Positions 1 through 9,619 of a DNA stretch of 64,000 nt are shown here, piece by piece. Below the pieces are notes generated by a model, which worked only from the letters and a program-made list of their open reading frames with translations, made no database searches and was not told where the DNA came from. Position 1 is the first letter of the stretch. Each line of letters opens with the position of its first letter. Source of the DNA: Didymella arachidicola (Eukaryota; Ascomycota; Dothideomycetes; Pleosporales; Didymellaceae); the NCBI GenBank assembly GCA_016630955.3, contig CM049988.1:434001-498000 (forward strand). The letters are read 5' to 3'. The translations under genes were made by a program, and so were the position numbers.

Positions 1-1671
1 CACGTGCCTGGATGTTGTGGAGTGCGAGATTCTCTGCCTTGCTGCCCCCGTAGATACTGAACTTTGGCTCGTAGTTGGCGAACCGCGTCCCAGCAGACTT
101 CTCTGAGCGGTTAACAAGCCGTCGATGTCCATGTCGAAATGGTATGCACCGATGCTGTAAGCAAGCTTCTGCGCACGGGAGCGAGTTTCCATTGATGAGT
201 GAGCGGTAACAACCATAACATGGTGTGCAAGATGTAGTTGCAGAGCTTCTCAGGAGTGCCGGGTAGCCATCCTTCCCCGATGTCTGGTTACCTGACGATG
301 CGTTTGACGTCCGCTATGACCTGTCGATTATCTTCTGTGATCGCAGCCATCATGAACCGGCACATACCATAGACAAGTGTTGCAGTCGAGCACGAGTCAA
401 TACCCACACTGAGTGGACAAAGGAAACCTCCCGCTCCGCTACGGCGAAGCATGTCCCAGAGCCAACAGGCTGGTCCCAGGACAAATTCCTCTTCGATACT
501 GTTCGTTTGCAGGAGCTGACGTATATGATGACTTCCATTGCCGTTACCATTGCCATTAATCACGCTCTTCGGCTTGGAAAGTTCGAAGTCGATCTTGAAA
601 TATCTGTAAGACAGCCCCCTTGTCATCTGACCATTCAGTCTTACAACATCGTCACGGTAGCAGCGGACCTGGCCGAGGTTGACTGTAGCCGCAGCCACTT
701 CCACGTCCTTCAGATTGAACTGAGGTGCTTGATCTGCAACAGTACCATTGACGAATACTACAGCCTTGCCGCCATAGTAGAAACGGTCACTATCACAGCC
801 CTTCTGGTTTGATTTGCGTATACAACAACACCTCCGTCTTTTCTCGCAGACTTTTGCATACCATCCAGCAGAGAAACCGTTTTACCGACGCTCTGATGGA
901 AAGCTGTCGAAACACTAAACACATCGACCCCATTCGTGACCAGCGCGTTGTGATGTGAGGATGGGTGGAGACGATCTTTGCAGTATACAGTGGCTTCTCG
1001 TGTCGAGATGATAGCATCTCCGATCGGAACAGTTCTGTAGCCGAGTACAGCGGCGAAGTAAGGTGGTAGGTGATAGTCTTCAAGGTAAACAGGTGTACCT
1101 GTACAGTTTGTGAGTTACCTCGCTCTGATCAAAACAGGGGCTGGTCTTACTCCAGGCGTCGAAGTATCTCGCCTCGTGGTAGTTGCCTTCATTTGCCTTC
1201 CACAGCTTTGGGCGAACCAGGACGATCTGTCTATTGAGTGCAATAATGCGACTTTGCTGAATTAACGAGGTGTCTGAGTATAGGCTTGGAATGCGCACCA
1301 ACTGGAGCGTTGTTTGCCATGTTTAACTGGCATGCCAATGTCGAGAAGAATCCCACGACGAGCGTCGTCCTCAAGAATCTTTAAGAGCATATGCCAAGAG
1401 TTTGTGTATATGTCATCCTCGAGGAAGTGACGAGGCAGCCGTATCCACAGATCTGACTTCGATCAATACTGTCTTTTCAGTTCGTAGTAAGGCCCAAGGC
1501 AACCTATACTGTGAAATACGAGCTGCATAACTCAAGCTCAGATTCAGCGCGAAGGCTAGCATTTCGGGCCTTGGCTTCTAAGACGCTGGTCTTGATACGC
1601 GTCAAGTTATCCTCCCAGTCAAGTGCTCATTGATTCAGCGAGCACGATGCTATAGTCGCGAAGGAAGACAT
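1..1671 (-). pseudogene. QNS1: Glutamine-dependent NAD+ synthetase pseudogene (partial, runs off left edge)
   Basis: Family role: ATP- and glutamine-dependent amidation of deamido-NAD+, with an N-terminal nitrilase-type glutaminase domain and a C-terminal synthetase domain. The ATG at 1671 opens a typical QNS1 N-terminus (CSLNQ, then ALDWE), but the invariant Trp codon 15 between them is TGA. Homology continues in pieces: DIGMPVKHG near 1340, RPKLWKANEGNYHEARYF near 1190, GDAIIST near 1015, GGVVVYAN near 815, EVAAATV and GPACWLW downstream, and ENLALHNIQARV near the left edge. Pieces lie in different frames: about five extra bases sit near 800, and another shift lies near 210. An in-frame TAA at 290-288 is followed by resumed homology (GWLPGTPEKLC). 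The pyrophosphatase P-loop reads SVGIDS instead of SGGIDS, and the GPELE glutaminase motif reads ESELE. Family identity is clear. Non-functionality is inferred from several independent lesions. Confidence 0.88.
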
Positions 1672-2740
1672 GGTATTCTTATATCAAGAGCAAGCAAGAT
1701 CGAGCAGAAAGACCAAGGGGAATATACCACAGTATACACGGATGTCCAGCACGGAACCTCTCCTGATAAATAACTCGAGGCTATCTCTGCAGGCTTTCTC
1801 CAAATCGGACTAATACGTCACAGCGCAGCTTGACCCCTTACCTTCCTTCGTCATGTTCAAGGCCATCATGGTTGATTCACCGCTGCTCACTGCAAAGGAT
1901 CGCCCTTTTGGGACATCGAACTGCCCAACCAGCGACATCATCAGCAGAACATCATGTACTCTACTTGCGCTTGCGACAAAGACATTCGTGTTGACATGTA
2001 AAAGCCAGATCGTATCGTATACGAGTGGTGAGTGATGTGGCTCAATGTTCCTGGTGGTTGGAAGTTTGACCACGAATGACTGTGACTATGCGCAAAAATA
2101 ACTCGCCACTTGTGGAAGTTGAATTTCGCGCTCGGATCTTCTTATTAAGAACTTTCGATGTATTAGTCGTGGAACTATAGACGACATTATCATGGTGGGC
2201 ATAGGGAAGCAACGGACTCGACACAAGAGGCGTCCACGGGTGTCAGAGGTGCGCCGTAACCAAGTCCCGCGTCGACACCACGCGCAAGTTGCTCCGATTG
2301 TGCAGAACACTGATAGTCCGCAGACAGAGTCGATCAGTTTCAGTAGCTTCTGCACCGTCGTCAGTCGTTGGTCGTTGTTGGTATGACTTTCGTGCATGAG
2401 AGCTCCTTTACGCGAACGTGTAGTGACCGCGCTACTTACATATGCTTGGAGCACGCAATCGCGACAACAAGACACCTTGGAGCCTGAACATCTATCGACG
2501 TCAACCCGATTTTTGATCATCTTACAACAGCCATGACTTGAGCTTGAGTCCTGTATTCGAAACTTCGTGGTAAGCTATGAGAGATATCGATGACGTCAGG
2601 TAGATTGTCTATAACAGACTCACTCCCACGAGAGCGAGAATTGTCTAGGAAAGAACACACATCGTACGGTCAACATCAACACTTCGTCTGCATACATAAT
2701 TCCACAAAGACCTTGATTTGGTATAAATACAACAGCAGCA
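1672..2740. other. Intergenic; possible unrecognised coding remnant
   Basis: No intact gene was recognised. On the minus strand, 2073-1810 is open and reads like protein (SPLVYDTIWLLH, then VFVASASRVHDVLL), but it lacks an ATG at its head. It could be a fragment of another decayed gene upstream of the NAD synthetase pseudogene. The right end is the promoter of the next gene, with a CRE palindrome TGACGTCA at 2591-2598 and a TATA-like GTATAAATA at 2721-2729. Confidence 0.3.
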
Positions 2741-3112
2741 ATGGCCGATCAAGCAACCCTCAAGCTCCTCGTCAACTACTCTGTAACCGCCTTCCTTTTG
2801 AGCACTGGTGCGCTCGCACTACTCAGTCCGACAACGATGGCCTCGCTCTTCGGCATGCCCATCGCAGACAACACCTTCGCCTCGGGCTTCGTGCAATGCA
2901 TGGGCGGGCGCAACCTGACCTTCGGCATCATCAGCGCCATTTTCGTAACGAAGCGGAATCTGCAGGCCGCAGCGACCATGGCGACCATGCTGGCTCTTGA
3001 TGGATGTGTGGACGGGTGGGTGACGTGGAAGTACGCTGGGTTGGGAGCGGCGGCACCGCATTTTGGGGCTGCGGCGGTGATTCCGTGGGTGTCTGCGTGG
3101 ATGTCGTCGTAG
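2741..3112 (+). CDS. Small DUF4267-like membrane protein, 123 aa
   Basis: A small hydrophobic protein with an intact single-exon frame from ATG 2741 to TAG 3110-3112. About four hydrophobic stretches are visible: residues 8-28, 44-68, 74-90 and 100-118. The GGRNLTFGI motif near residue 54 matches the glycine-arginine signature I associate with the DUF4267 family of fungal and bacterial integral membrane proteins. That family has no assigned reaction, and its members often sit beside oxidoreductases. A TATA-like box about 20 bases upstream and a CRE palindrome at 2591 support a real promoter. It converges on the short-chain dehydrogenase, with only 115 bases between the two stops. Function unknown. 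Family assignment is from memory of motif and topology. Confidence 0.65.
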   Translation: MADQATLKLLVNYSVTAFLLSTGALALLSPTTMASLFGMPIADNTFASGFVQCMGGRNLTFGIISAIFVTKRNLQAAATMATMLALDGCVDGWVTWKYAGLGAAAPHFGAAAVIPWVSAWMSS

Positions 3113-3227
3113 GCGTATTGGATATGTTGCGGTTGAAGAGGAAGGAGGTGGATTAAATCTATAAGAGGAAGAAATTCCAAACGCCGAAGCTAGCACCAAT
3201 CGAAAGACAACGATGGTGTTGACATCG

Positions 3228-4265
3228 CTACTCCTCGTCCAAACTAACCAGCCCAAAGCTCTCCTTCCAAAGCCTCTCTGCACCCTCGGCATCGTACGCC
3301 CATGGCATATATCCATCGTTCGCCATGTAGCTCATGCCCTCCTCCTTCGCCCTCTCCTCGTTACTAGCCGGCTCAGCCATATTACTCAAATACCTGCCGC
3401 CCTTGTCCTTCCACTCCTTCCCAACAGCAGCCCAGACCTGCGTGGCAGCGCCCTGCTCAACGCTTTTAGCTGTGCGCTGAACCTCTGGCTCATAAAACAT
3501 CTTCTGTTGCTCTTCTGGCAAGTGGGTGCCGAGATTCGAGCTTGTGATGAGCCCTGGGTGCACGGATGTAGCGTGCAGATTCTGACTACCGAAGTGCGAC
3601 TCGATGGCATTGGCGAGCCAAATATTGGCCGTCTTGGATTGTCCATATGCGCGCCAGGGGTCGTACGGTGTGGATGAGAAGTTGTAGTCGCCGAACAGAG
3701 GGGGCCCGAATTGGTGACCTGTGGATGTTACGTTTACAACGCGGGAGGGGTACTCGGGGGTTGCGGAGGCAAGCAGCGCAGGCTTGAGTAGCTGGAAGAG
3801 GAGGAAGTGTGCCAAGTGATTTGTGCCGAACTGCGATTCGAAGCCGTCTTTGGTCTTCTCGTAGGGCGTGGCCATTATGCCGGCGTTGGCGACGAGGACA
3901 TGCAACTTATTGTCGGATTTCTCGAGGAAGTCTGCTGCACCAGACCGTACGCTGGCGAGGCTGTCAAGAGACATTTCGATGAGGGTGATTTTGCCGCCGG
4001 ATGGGTGCGCCTCCGAGAGAATGGTGTCGACAACCTTCTGGCCTTTGGAAAGCGAGCGGACCGTGCCAAAGACATGGGCGCCCGTAGTGTGGAGGGCTCG
4101 CAGGGTTTCAGTGCCGATGCCTGAAGAGACACCAGTAATGAGGAAGACTTTGTCACTGAGCTTGCCGGTCAAGCCTTCGTCCTTGATAACTTGTAGAGCA
4201 GTAGGGCGTGCATCGCCGGCACCGCCAAGATTCGCAACTTTGTGGGCTTCGATGTAGCGAGACAT
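3228..4265 (-). CDS. Short-chain dehydrogenase/reductase, 345 aa
   Basis: An NAD(P)-dependent oxidoreductase of the classical SDR superfamily, closest in appearance to the retinol dehydrogenase / WW-domain oxidoreductase-like group. The Rossmann glycine motif (TGVSSGIG) is near residue 45, the NAG motif (VANAGIM) near 130, and the catalytic Tyr-Lys pair is YGQSK near 207, preceded by a Ser in VTSTGHQ. The frame is open further upstream only to a TTG; the first ATG is 4265, giving MSRYIEAHKV. It is a single exon of normal family length with no obvious targeting signal. Substrate cannot be told from sequence. The gene lies tail-to-tail with the DUF4267-like gene; shared regulation is not demonstrated. 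Confidence 0.9.
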   Translation of the reverse strand: MSRYIEAHKVANLGGAGDARPTALQVIKDEGLTGKLSDKVFLITGVSSGIGTETLRALHTTGAHVFGTVRSLSKGQKVVDTILSEAHPSGGKITLIEMSLDSLASVRSGAADFLEKSDNKLHVLVANAGIMATPYEKTKDGFESQFGTNHLAHFLLFQLLKPALLASATPEYPSRVVNVTSTGHQFGPPLFGDYNFSSTPYDPWRAYGQSKTANIWLANAIESHFGSQNLHATSVHPGLITSSNLGTHLPEEQQKMFYEPEVQRTAKSVEQGAATQVWAAVGKEWKDKGGRYLSNMAEPASNEERAKEEGMSYMANDGYMPWAYDAEGAERLWKESFGLVSLDEE

Positions 4266-5025
4266 GGTTGAGAGCAAGTTAGTGTGTATGATAGGCTTGA
4301 GCTTGATGAAACTGGTCAGGAACAGTGCTGGTGGTTATTGTGCGAAGCAGAAAGATGCTGAGATGAGTATTGAGGCATCATAGCGAGCTCCTCCATCCTT
4401 ATATCCAAATCCAAACCTCTTTGTCACTGTATACCATGTTCTAGTAAAGGTGCTGTCGAGTCTAAACTCCGTGCGCAGCATTTGGCAGCCTCGGGGACTC
4501 GTCCGAAGCTGCCATTGATGGATGCCTGAATACAGCGAAATCCTCCTGCGAAAGCCCGCAATGCGTCAGCCTTAGGGGTGCTTAAGTGGTCGGGCTGCAT
4601 GTCGCGCCGACTGGCCAGGGTGGCACTGATTGGAACAGCAGGGTGCAGTCATGCAGAGGGCTGCGCAATCCGGCGTTAGCGAATGCTGTCGCCTGTGCAG
4701 CTGCTGCGGTTGGACGCCCTAGCCTGCAAGAAGCAATCCATGATTTCCACCAACCCGAATCGCCTACCCAATCTGGAAATCCATCGAGCACCTATTATGG
4801 CAGCTCATCGTGACGGACATAAGGCCGGAATGTGCATGTGTGGAACGCTTGTCGTGTTTGAATTATTATCGTCGATTCTGCAAGGTCTACCAGCATCAGC
4901 ACGCAAGGCTGGAGACAGATGAGCTTCACAGCTAATCGCCCTAAACGCCTCATCTACTACTTCGCAACGACCTCACCATCCTCAACTCCTCGCCAAACTC
5001 ACTTTGGCCTCGCCCAGTCCACTCT
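4266..5025. other. Intergenic, about 760 bases
   Basis: This holds the upstream region of the short-chain dehydrogenase and the downstream region of the carbonic anhydrase. Short overlapping open frames at 4582-4922 on both strands have no recognisable content and were not called. Confidence 0.5.
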
Positions 5026-6011
5026 CTACGACAGATCGGTCAGATTGTAGATCTTCTGGATCTCCTTAAGCTCTCCCTCGTGGTCGAATTTCAGGTCCTT
5101 CAGCAACCCATCCTTGAAGCCGAATACCCAACCGTGCACAATCGGGAACTCGTTCTCCGCGTAGCTTAGTTGGACTGCAGCCGTCTTGATTACGTTCCTG
5201 CACTGCTCGATGACGTTAAGCTCGACGAGACGGTCGTACTTGGCGGCCTCGTCGGTGATGCCGTCGAGCTCAGCCTGGTGCAGACGGTACACATCGCGAA
5301 TGTTTCGCAGCCATGGGTTCAGCAGCCCAAGGTCCTGCGGTGTCATGGCAGCCTTGACACCGCCGCACCCATAGTGGCCGCAGACCACGACGTGCTTGAC
5401 CTTGAGGTGGCGCACCGCGTAGTTAACGACGGACATGACGTTCAGGTCGATGTTGTTGACGAGGTTGGCGATGTTGCGGTGGATGAACATCTCGCCTGGG
5501 TCGACACCAGTGAGGGCTTCGGCCGGGATGCGCGAGTCGGAGCAGCCTGTGATGCTGTTAGCTGACCCCAACTTGATGGCGCTTTGCAAAGCGTGATGAG
5601 CAGGCTGCTAGGCGCTGCAGTTGACCTACCAATCCACAGGTAGTCCGGCGACTGGCCAGCGGTCAGGTCCTTGAAGAACTCGGGCTTCTTCTTCGCCATC
5701 TCCTCGGCCCACTTCTTGTTGTTCTCGAAGATGCGGTCATGGCTCTGCTGGAGGTATTTCTTGACCTCCTGCGTGGTCTTGGGATCTTCCTGGCCAGTCA
5801 TCTTTTTGTACCAATTGCTTGTGAAGAAGGAGCTCTTCGAGAATGCTCTGATGTGCTGCTGAGGGAGCGAAGATCGGAGCAGCGAAGCCTGAGAAGCTGA
5901 GGTGTGAGTCGGCAAGAGCGGACTCTGTGAACAAAAGGAGGAATTCGAAGCTCGCGATAGAGGCCCCGCCCTAAAAAGAGTTCGGCCAACGTGGGGTAAT
6001 CCGCGCTGCAT
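5026..6011 (-). CDS. NCE103: Beta-carbonic anhydrase, two exons, 300 aa
   Basis: Catalyses reversible hydration of CO2 to bicarbonate. Exon 1 is 6011-5630 and exon 2 is 5546-5026, joined across an 83-nt intron (donor GTAGGT, acceptor ACAG). Splicing rebuilds the zinc site: Cys129-Ser-Asp131-Ser-Arg133, then His185 and Cys188 in the GHYGC motif. C129, H185 and C188 are the zinc ligands, and D131/R133 form the conserved dyad of this class. The first 60 or so residues are rich in Arg and Ser with almost no acidic residues, which looks like a mitochondrial presequence. Met71 (KKMTGQ) could start a cytosolic form. The gene is divergent from the DUF3253 gene across a 466-bp promoter carrying a CRE palindrome. 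Confident in family and exon joint; localisation is inferred. Confidence 0.93.
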
Positions 6012-6477
6012 CCTGACACACCAAGTAGTGCACCAGACCCCTCTTGTTTGCAGCCGCTCTTATGCGGTTGACGTGTTGAGCCCGTGGGAAGTTTGCGCTC
6101 GCTGCGGTCCGATTGGGCGCTCTGACGTCAAATTGTCCTATCGAGCCAATCCCAAAACCCCCAACCTTGCGCCGATCCAGATACGAGCATCCGATTGTGT
6201 GGAAAGCCTAGTGCGTCCGCGGAAATCCTGCGTTACAGAAACTACAACGTATTGCTTCTTTCTGAGAACATTGAACTCTTCAAACACGCTCCCACAAGCC
6301 AAGCCAAGGCAAGACGAGAAGCCAAGTGTAATACCAATAGTCCCGTGTCACCACCGGCCCCGCTGCAGTACGCTCTGGCTCAGCTTGGAAGAGTGGTAAG
6401 AGGAGAACTACGAGTAGAATAGACACTCCTCAGCCTCGCCAAGCTCAGCGCGATAATAGCCACAGCCTCCTTAAGCC
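6012..6477. promoter_or_regulatory. Bidirectional promoter with CRE palindrome and CCAAT box
   Basis: This 466-bp divergent intergenic region separates the carbonic anhydrase and DUF3253 genes. It contains a perfect CRE/ATF palindrome TGACGTCA at 6123-6130 and CCAAT at 6146-6150. Both are standard fungal regulatory elements, for bZIP factors and the CCAAT-binding complex. Their use here is inferred from sequence and position only. Confidence 0.5.
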
Positions 6478-6777
6478 ATGGCGCTCGACGATCAACAGCG
6501 CGAGGTAATTCTCAAGCACACACACCGTCTCATCAGCGCTCGGGACTACCCGAAGACCATCTGCCCCTCCGAAATCGCACGTGCGTTGTCGGCCTCCGAG
6601 CTCTCAGCTCTGAACATGCCGGACTGGCGGGCAACGATGGGCGATATCCGTGAGCTGGTTTGGGAGCTGAGAGGACAGGGCGAGGTAGAAGTACTTCAGA
6701 AAGGAGAGGTGCTTGATGTGGAGAGCCTATCCGATATCAAAGGACCGATACGCGTTAGGAAGGTGCAGGCTCAATAG
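6478..6777 (+). CDS. DUF3253 small winged-helix-like protein, 99 aa
   Basis: A single exon from ATG 6478 to the TAG at 6775. The pattern TICPSEIARAL near residue 26, then DWRATMGDIRELVWELRGQG and a closing GPIRVRK, matches the DUF3253 family, which is predicted to form a winged-helix-like fold. Bacterial and fungal members have about this length. No catalytic residues are known. It is divergent from carbonic anhydrase and tail-to-tail with the dysferlin-domain gene. Function unknown; family recognition is good. Confidence 0.8.
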   Translation: MALDDQQREVILKHTHRLISARDYPKTICPSEIARALSASELSALNMPDWRATMGDIRELVWELRGQGEVEVLQKGEVLDVESLSDIKGPIRVRKVQAQ

Positions 6778-6858
6778 AGCATTGCGACGTGTCATATTAC
6801 AGGAAGTAGGTATGTGATGGGAATGCTAAGTCGAGTGCCGGTCACAACCAGGAGGCTG

Positions 6859-7950
6859 CTAGGTCATTGCGACTGAAGATTTGGTCGAAGGTGTAGGATG
6901 CTTTGGCCCGCTGTCGTCCACGCCCTGCCACTTCTCGTCCCATCCACTCTCTTCGGCTGTGGCATTGCCAGCCTTGCCCTCCACGGCCAGCTCCTTTATG
7001 TCGCTCCAGTACTCCAATTTCTTGCACTCTGCATCGGCTGCCTCTACAGCTTTGAGGAGGTTATTGATCCTGCGAGTTTCGGCTTCCCCTTCGGGCTTGC
7101 CCTGCGATTGGTGCTCGTCACGATGACGCTCGGCAGCGTCGAATGTGTTGTTGAGGGTGGACAGTAGTTGGCGGCGTGAGTTTTGGAAGATGAGCATAGA
7201 CATGATGGCAGGTATCTGGGAAGATTAGCATGTGTCTGACAAAGGCAGAGGAACACGAACCTGTTCTGCGAGATAGTGTAGCTCTTCGCCTCCATCCGCG
7301 ATGAACCTGTTGATGATGACAATCTTTTCGCGGTCGATGGCAGCCGCCTTCAGCTTCCTCATGAGAGTGGCAGTGTCGCGGACTTCTTCGTCCATAGAGG
7401 CCTGACTACTATTCTGCACGCTCAAAGTGCCTGGCGTGTCTGTCCTCAGCAGAGTCGTGCCGCCAACGCTAAACCGGTCACCAAACAGCCTCTCGCGTAC
7501 AGCTTCTTTGGTCTTCGGAGGTATCTTCTGCTTGATTCGTCGTCGTAACCACCGCCGTCTCCTGACAAAGCTGTGAAACCATGGGTGATTGCCATGCCAC
7601 GGCGAGCCCTTAAAAAGGAGACTGTACTGCCACCCCTCCTCGTCTACATCCAGGCTCATGTCGACATACCAGCTCTTCCAGTCCCACACCCAGCTCGGGT
7701 CGGGTACTTGCGCATTCGTGATGTTGACAGCCGACGGCTTAAACTTGGCATCAACCCACGGTGCGGGGTCAACCCTGAGGTTCCACAGTGCTTTCGAAGA
7801 GAAGAGCGGTATACCGAAGACAAACCAACCGCGCTGGTTCTCGTAAAGTATATCGATGTGCGAGTCAGGCGTTCGAGGGGGCTCCGACTGGCTGGTGGGG
7901 GTGTTGTCGCCGTTTGTGTGGTCGACAAGCTGGATGTTTTGCTCGGCCAT
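6859..7950 (-). CDS. Dysferlin/peroxin (Pex24-type) domain protein, two exons
   Basis: Exon 1 is 7950-7261 and exon 2 is 7215-6859, with a 45-nt intron (donor GTTCGT, branch TGCTAATC, acceptor CCCAG) and phase 0. The N-terminal half carries the dysferlin repeat seen in fungal peroxin/ferlin proteins: ILYENQRGWFVFGIPLFS near residue 34, then SWVWDWKSWYVDM and a GWQYSLLFKG block, followed by a very basic RRRRWLRRRIK segment. The C-terminal part is helical and charged. Family members (Pex24/Pex30 type, Spo73, meiotically upregulated Mug65) act at peroxisome, ER or prospore membranes. No clear transmembrane segment is visible, so this looks like the Spo73/Mug65 soluble type. The start is ATG 7950 (GCAATGG); an upstream in-frame extension begins at a non-ATG codon. 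Confidence 0.8.
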
Positions 7951-8458
7951 TGCGTGTAGCCTCGTCGTGCAGCGAAGGGTCAAGATCAGCAGAGGTAATA
8001 GGCGTCACGCCGTTGCTACCGTGAATGCATGGGGACAGTGTGTCAGCAAGGCAAGAACGGTGCGAAGATAGCACGTTTAGGGGCTGTCAAGGAATTGCGC
8101 GTACTGAAGAGCAGCAGCAGCAGCGTGGCAAGGAGGGAATTATGAGCGCGACCGCATGCAACGCTATACAAATATAACAATATGAGAAGAACAGGCGGCT
8201 CACTCCCTGAGAGCGTTCGTCGAGTGTAGTCGCGATGCGCTTAGCCTGGCGATCTGGTTCGCGATGGGCTCGTCTGTGCACTGGGAAGCTCCAGCAGATG
8301 ACGTAGTATCACGACAATTCGGCTGGCAGCTTGCATTCCCCTCTTAAGTACTGCGGCTCCTCCCTCGGCCATCAGATTCTTCAAGCAATTGCCTGTAACT
8401 TGATCTTCATCGTATAAACTACCTTCCATCACCCCCCAAAGCTACCACACATATAACA
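7951..8458. other. Divergent intergenic region, about 500 bases
   Basis: This is a shared upstream region for the dysferlin-domain gene (minus) and the calcofluor-white-type gene (plus). Small frames here have no recognisable content. Confidence 0.4.
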
Positions 8459-9125
8459 ATGGCCGGACGCAGATTCGCTACTTTCGGTGGTCTCGCCGCT
8501 GTCGGTGGAGCCACCTACTATCTGTACAGCGCTGGCGGCGATGCAAAGCTCGCCGAGAAGAAGATTGAGCGTAGGACAGACCACAGCCTGCCATTTACTG
8601 ACAGACGACTGACCGTTGCAGATGATGCTGCCAATGTAACAAGGAGAGTTCGCGGTGACTTCCCCGGCCAGGATAAGGAGGCCAAGAAGGCTGGCGAGGA
8701 GGGATATGAGGCTGTTCGCGCAACCGCACAAGACTATGTACGTTATGCACAGGTCTTGGAAGGACTTTCAGCATGCCAGTCGAGCTTGTACTAACCCACA
8801 CCAGGCCAACCGCGCCAGCGCCGAGGCAAAGAAGGCCGAAGCTGATCTCAGGGCCTACACCCAGCAAGCACAGAACAAGGCTCAGGCATACAGCGCTGAG
8901 GCTCAAAGCAAGGCCCAGGAGTACAGCGCTGAGGCCCAAGCCAAGTACAACAAGCTGAGTGTCGAGGCAAAGAAGAAGTGGGATGAGGCTCGCGCCCAAG
9001 GCCAGGAGTTCACCCGCGAGACCAGCAAGGACTTCAACGCTGCTGTCGACAGGTTCGACAGAGAGGTCACTAAAGATGCCGCGCAAGCCAAGAGCTGGTT
9101 GGGATCCTGGTTCGGCGGCAAGTAA
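8459..9125 (+). CDS. Calcofluor white hypersensitive-type protein, three exons, 182 aa
   Basis: Exons are 8459-8570, 8622-8737 and 8805-9125. Introns of 51 and 67 nt have GTAGGA and GTACGT donors and CAG acceptors; the frame is maintained. The N-terminus has a short glycine-rich hydrophobic segment (residues 8-24, GGLAAVGGATYYLYSAGG) that looks like a membrane anchor. The rest is a long Ala/Lys/Glu-rich helix with LEA-like repeats: AQAYSAEAQSKAQEYSAEAQ is an imperfect 11-residue duplication. The protein ends SWLGSWFGGK. This organisation matches fungal proteins annotated as calcofluor white hypersensitive, which are linked to cell-wall integrity; no enzyme activity is expected. Moderately confident in name, highly confident in gene structure. 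Confidence 0.8.
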
Positions 9126-9619
9126 ATTCTTTGTCTACTAGACGAAGAGATGTGACCTTTGCTTTGACATTGCATTTGCTGTTTAGCACTGGAGTATATG
9201 GGAACGACTACCTCAGCTCATAATGAATCAAACAACTTACAACAATATCCTGCTCATGGACATTCCTGCCATATCTACCGACACCAGCGCTTTCCGGTGT
9301 GTAGCTGTGATCACATGTATAGATTTACTCGGCTGACGAGCCTTGACGTGCTTATGATGGATGCTCGTCTCAGAGTCGCAGCGTTAGCGCCCAATGCAGC
9401 ATGTTGATTAATTAGCCGACGCGAAATTCGAGAGGAAGGAACGCGTCGCGTGCGCGCTCGGACGCGTCCCGTTCCTTCCTTTTCGGCCCAACCCCACAGC
9501 TCTTGAACACTTTAGCTGTCCCTCACTAAACCACGGCGCTCTATCATCACTGCGTATTTATCTCGATTCATACTCAGCCGTATCTCAGCCCCGCATTACT
9601 TGTTATATTATCATCCGCC
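9126..9619. other. Intergenic region upstream of the Cdt1-like gene
   Basis: About 490 bases without a gene. The right half is the Cdt1-like promoter, described separately for its MCB boxes. The left half holds only the 3' region of the preceding gene and a short frame with no recognisable content. Confidence 0.4.
9433..9480. promoter_or_regulatory. Paired MluI cell-cycle boxes inside an inverted repeat
   Basis: Two perfect ACGCGT boxes, at 9441-9446 and 9462-9467, sit inside an inverted repeat whose outer arms are AGGAAGGAACG (9433-9443) and CGTTCCTTCCT (9470-9480). ACGCGT is the MCB element bound by the MBF complex at G1/S genes in yeasts, and cdt1 is an MBF target in fission yeast. The pair lies 150-180 bases before the ATG of the Cdt1-like gene. 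Confidence 0.7.

Noticed and set aside
4266..4277. Upstream start for the short-chain dehydrogenase at 4277
   Set aside because: The codon is TTG. The first ATG is at 4265, with a normal N-terminus from there.
4582..4922. Overlapping 69-79 codon frames on both strands
   Set aside because: Short, mutually overlapping, without motifs or conserved start context.
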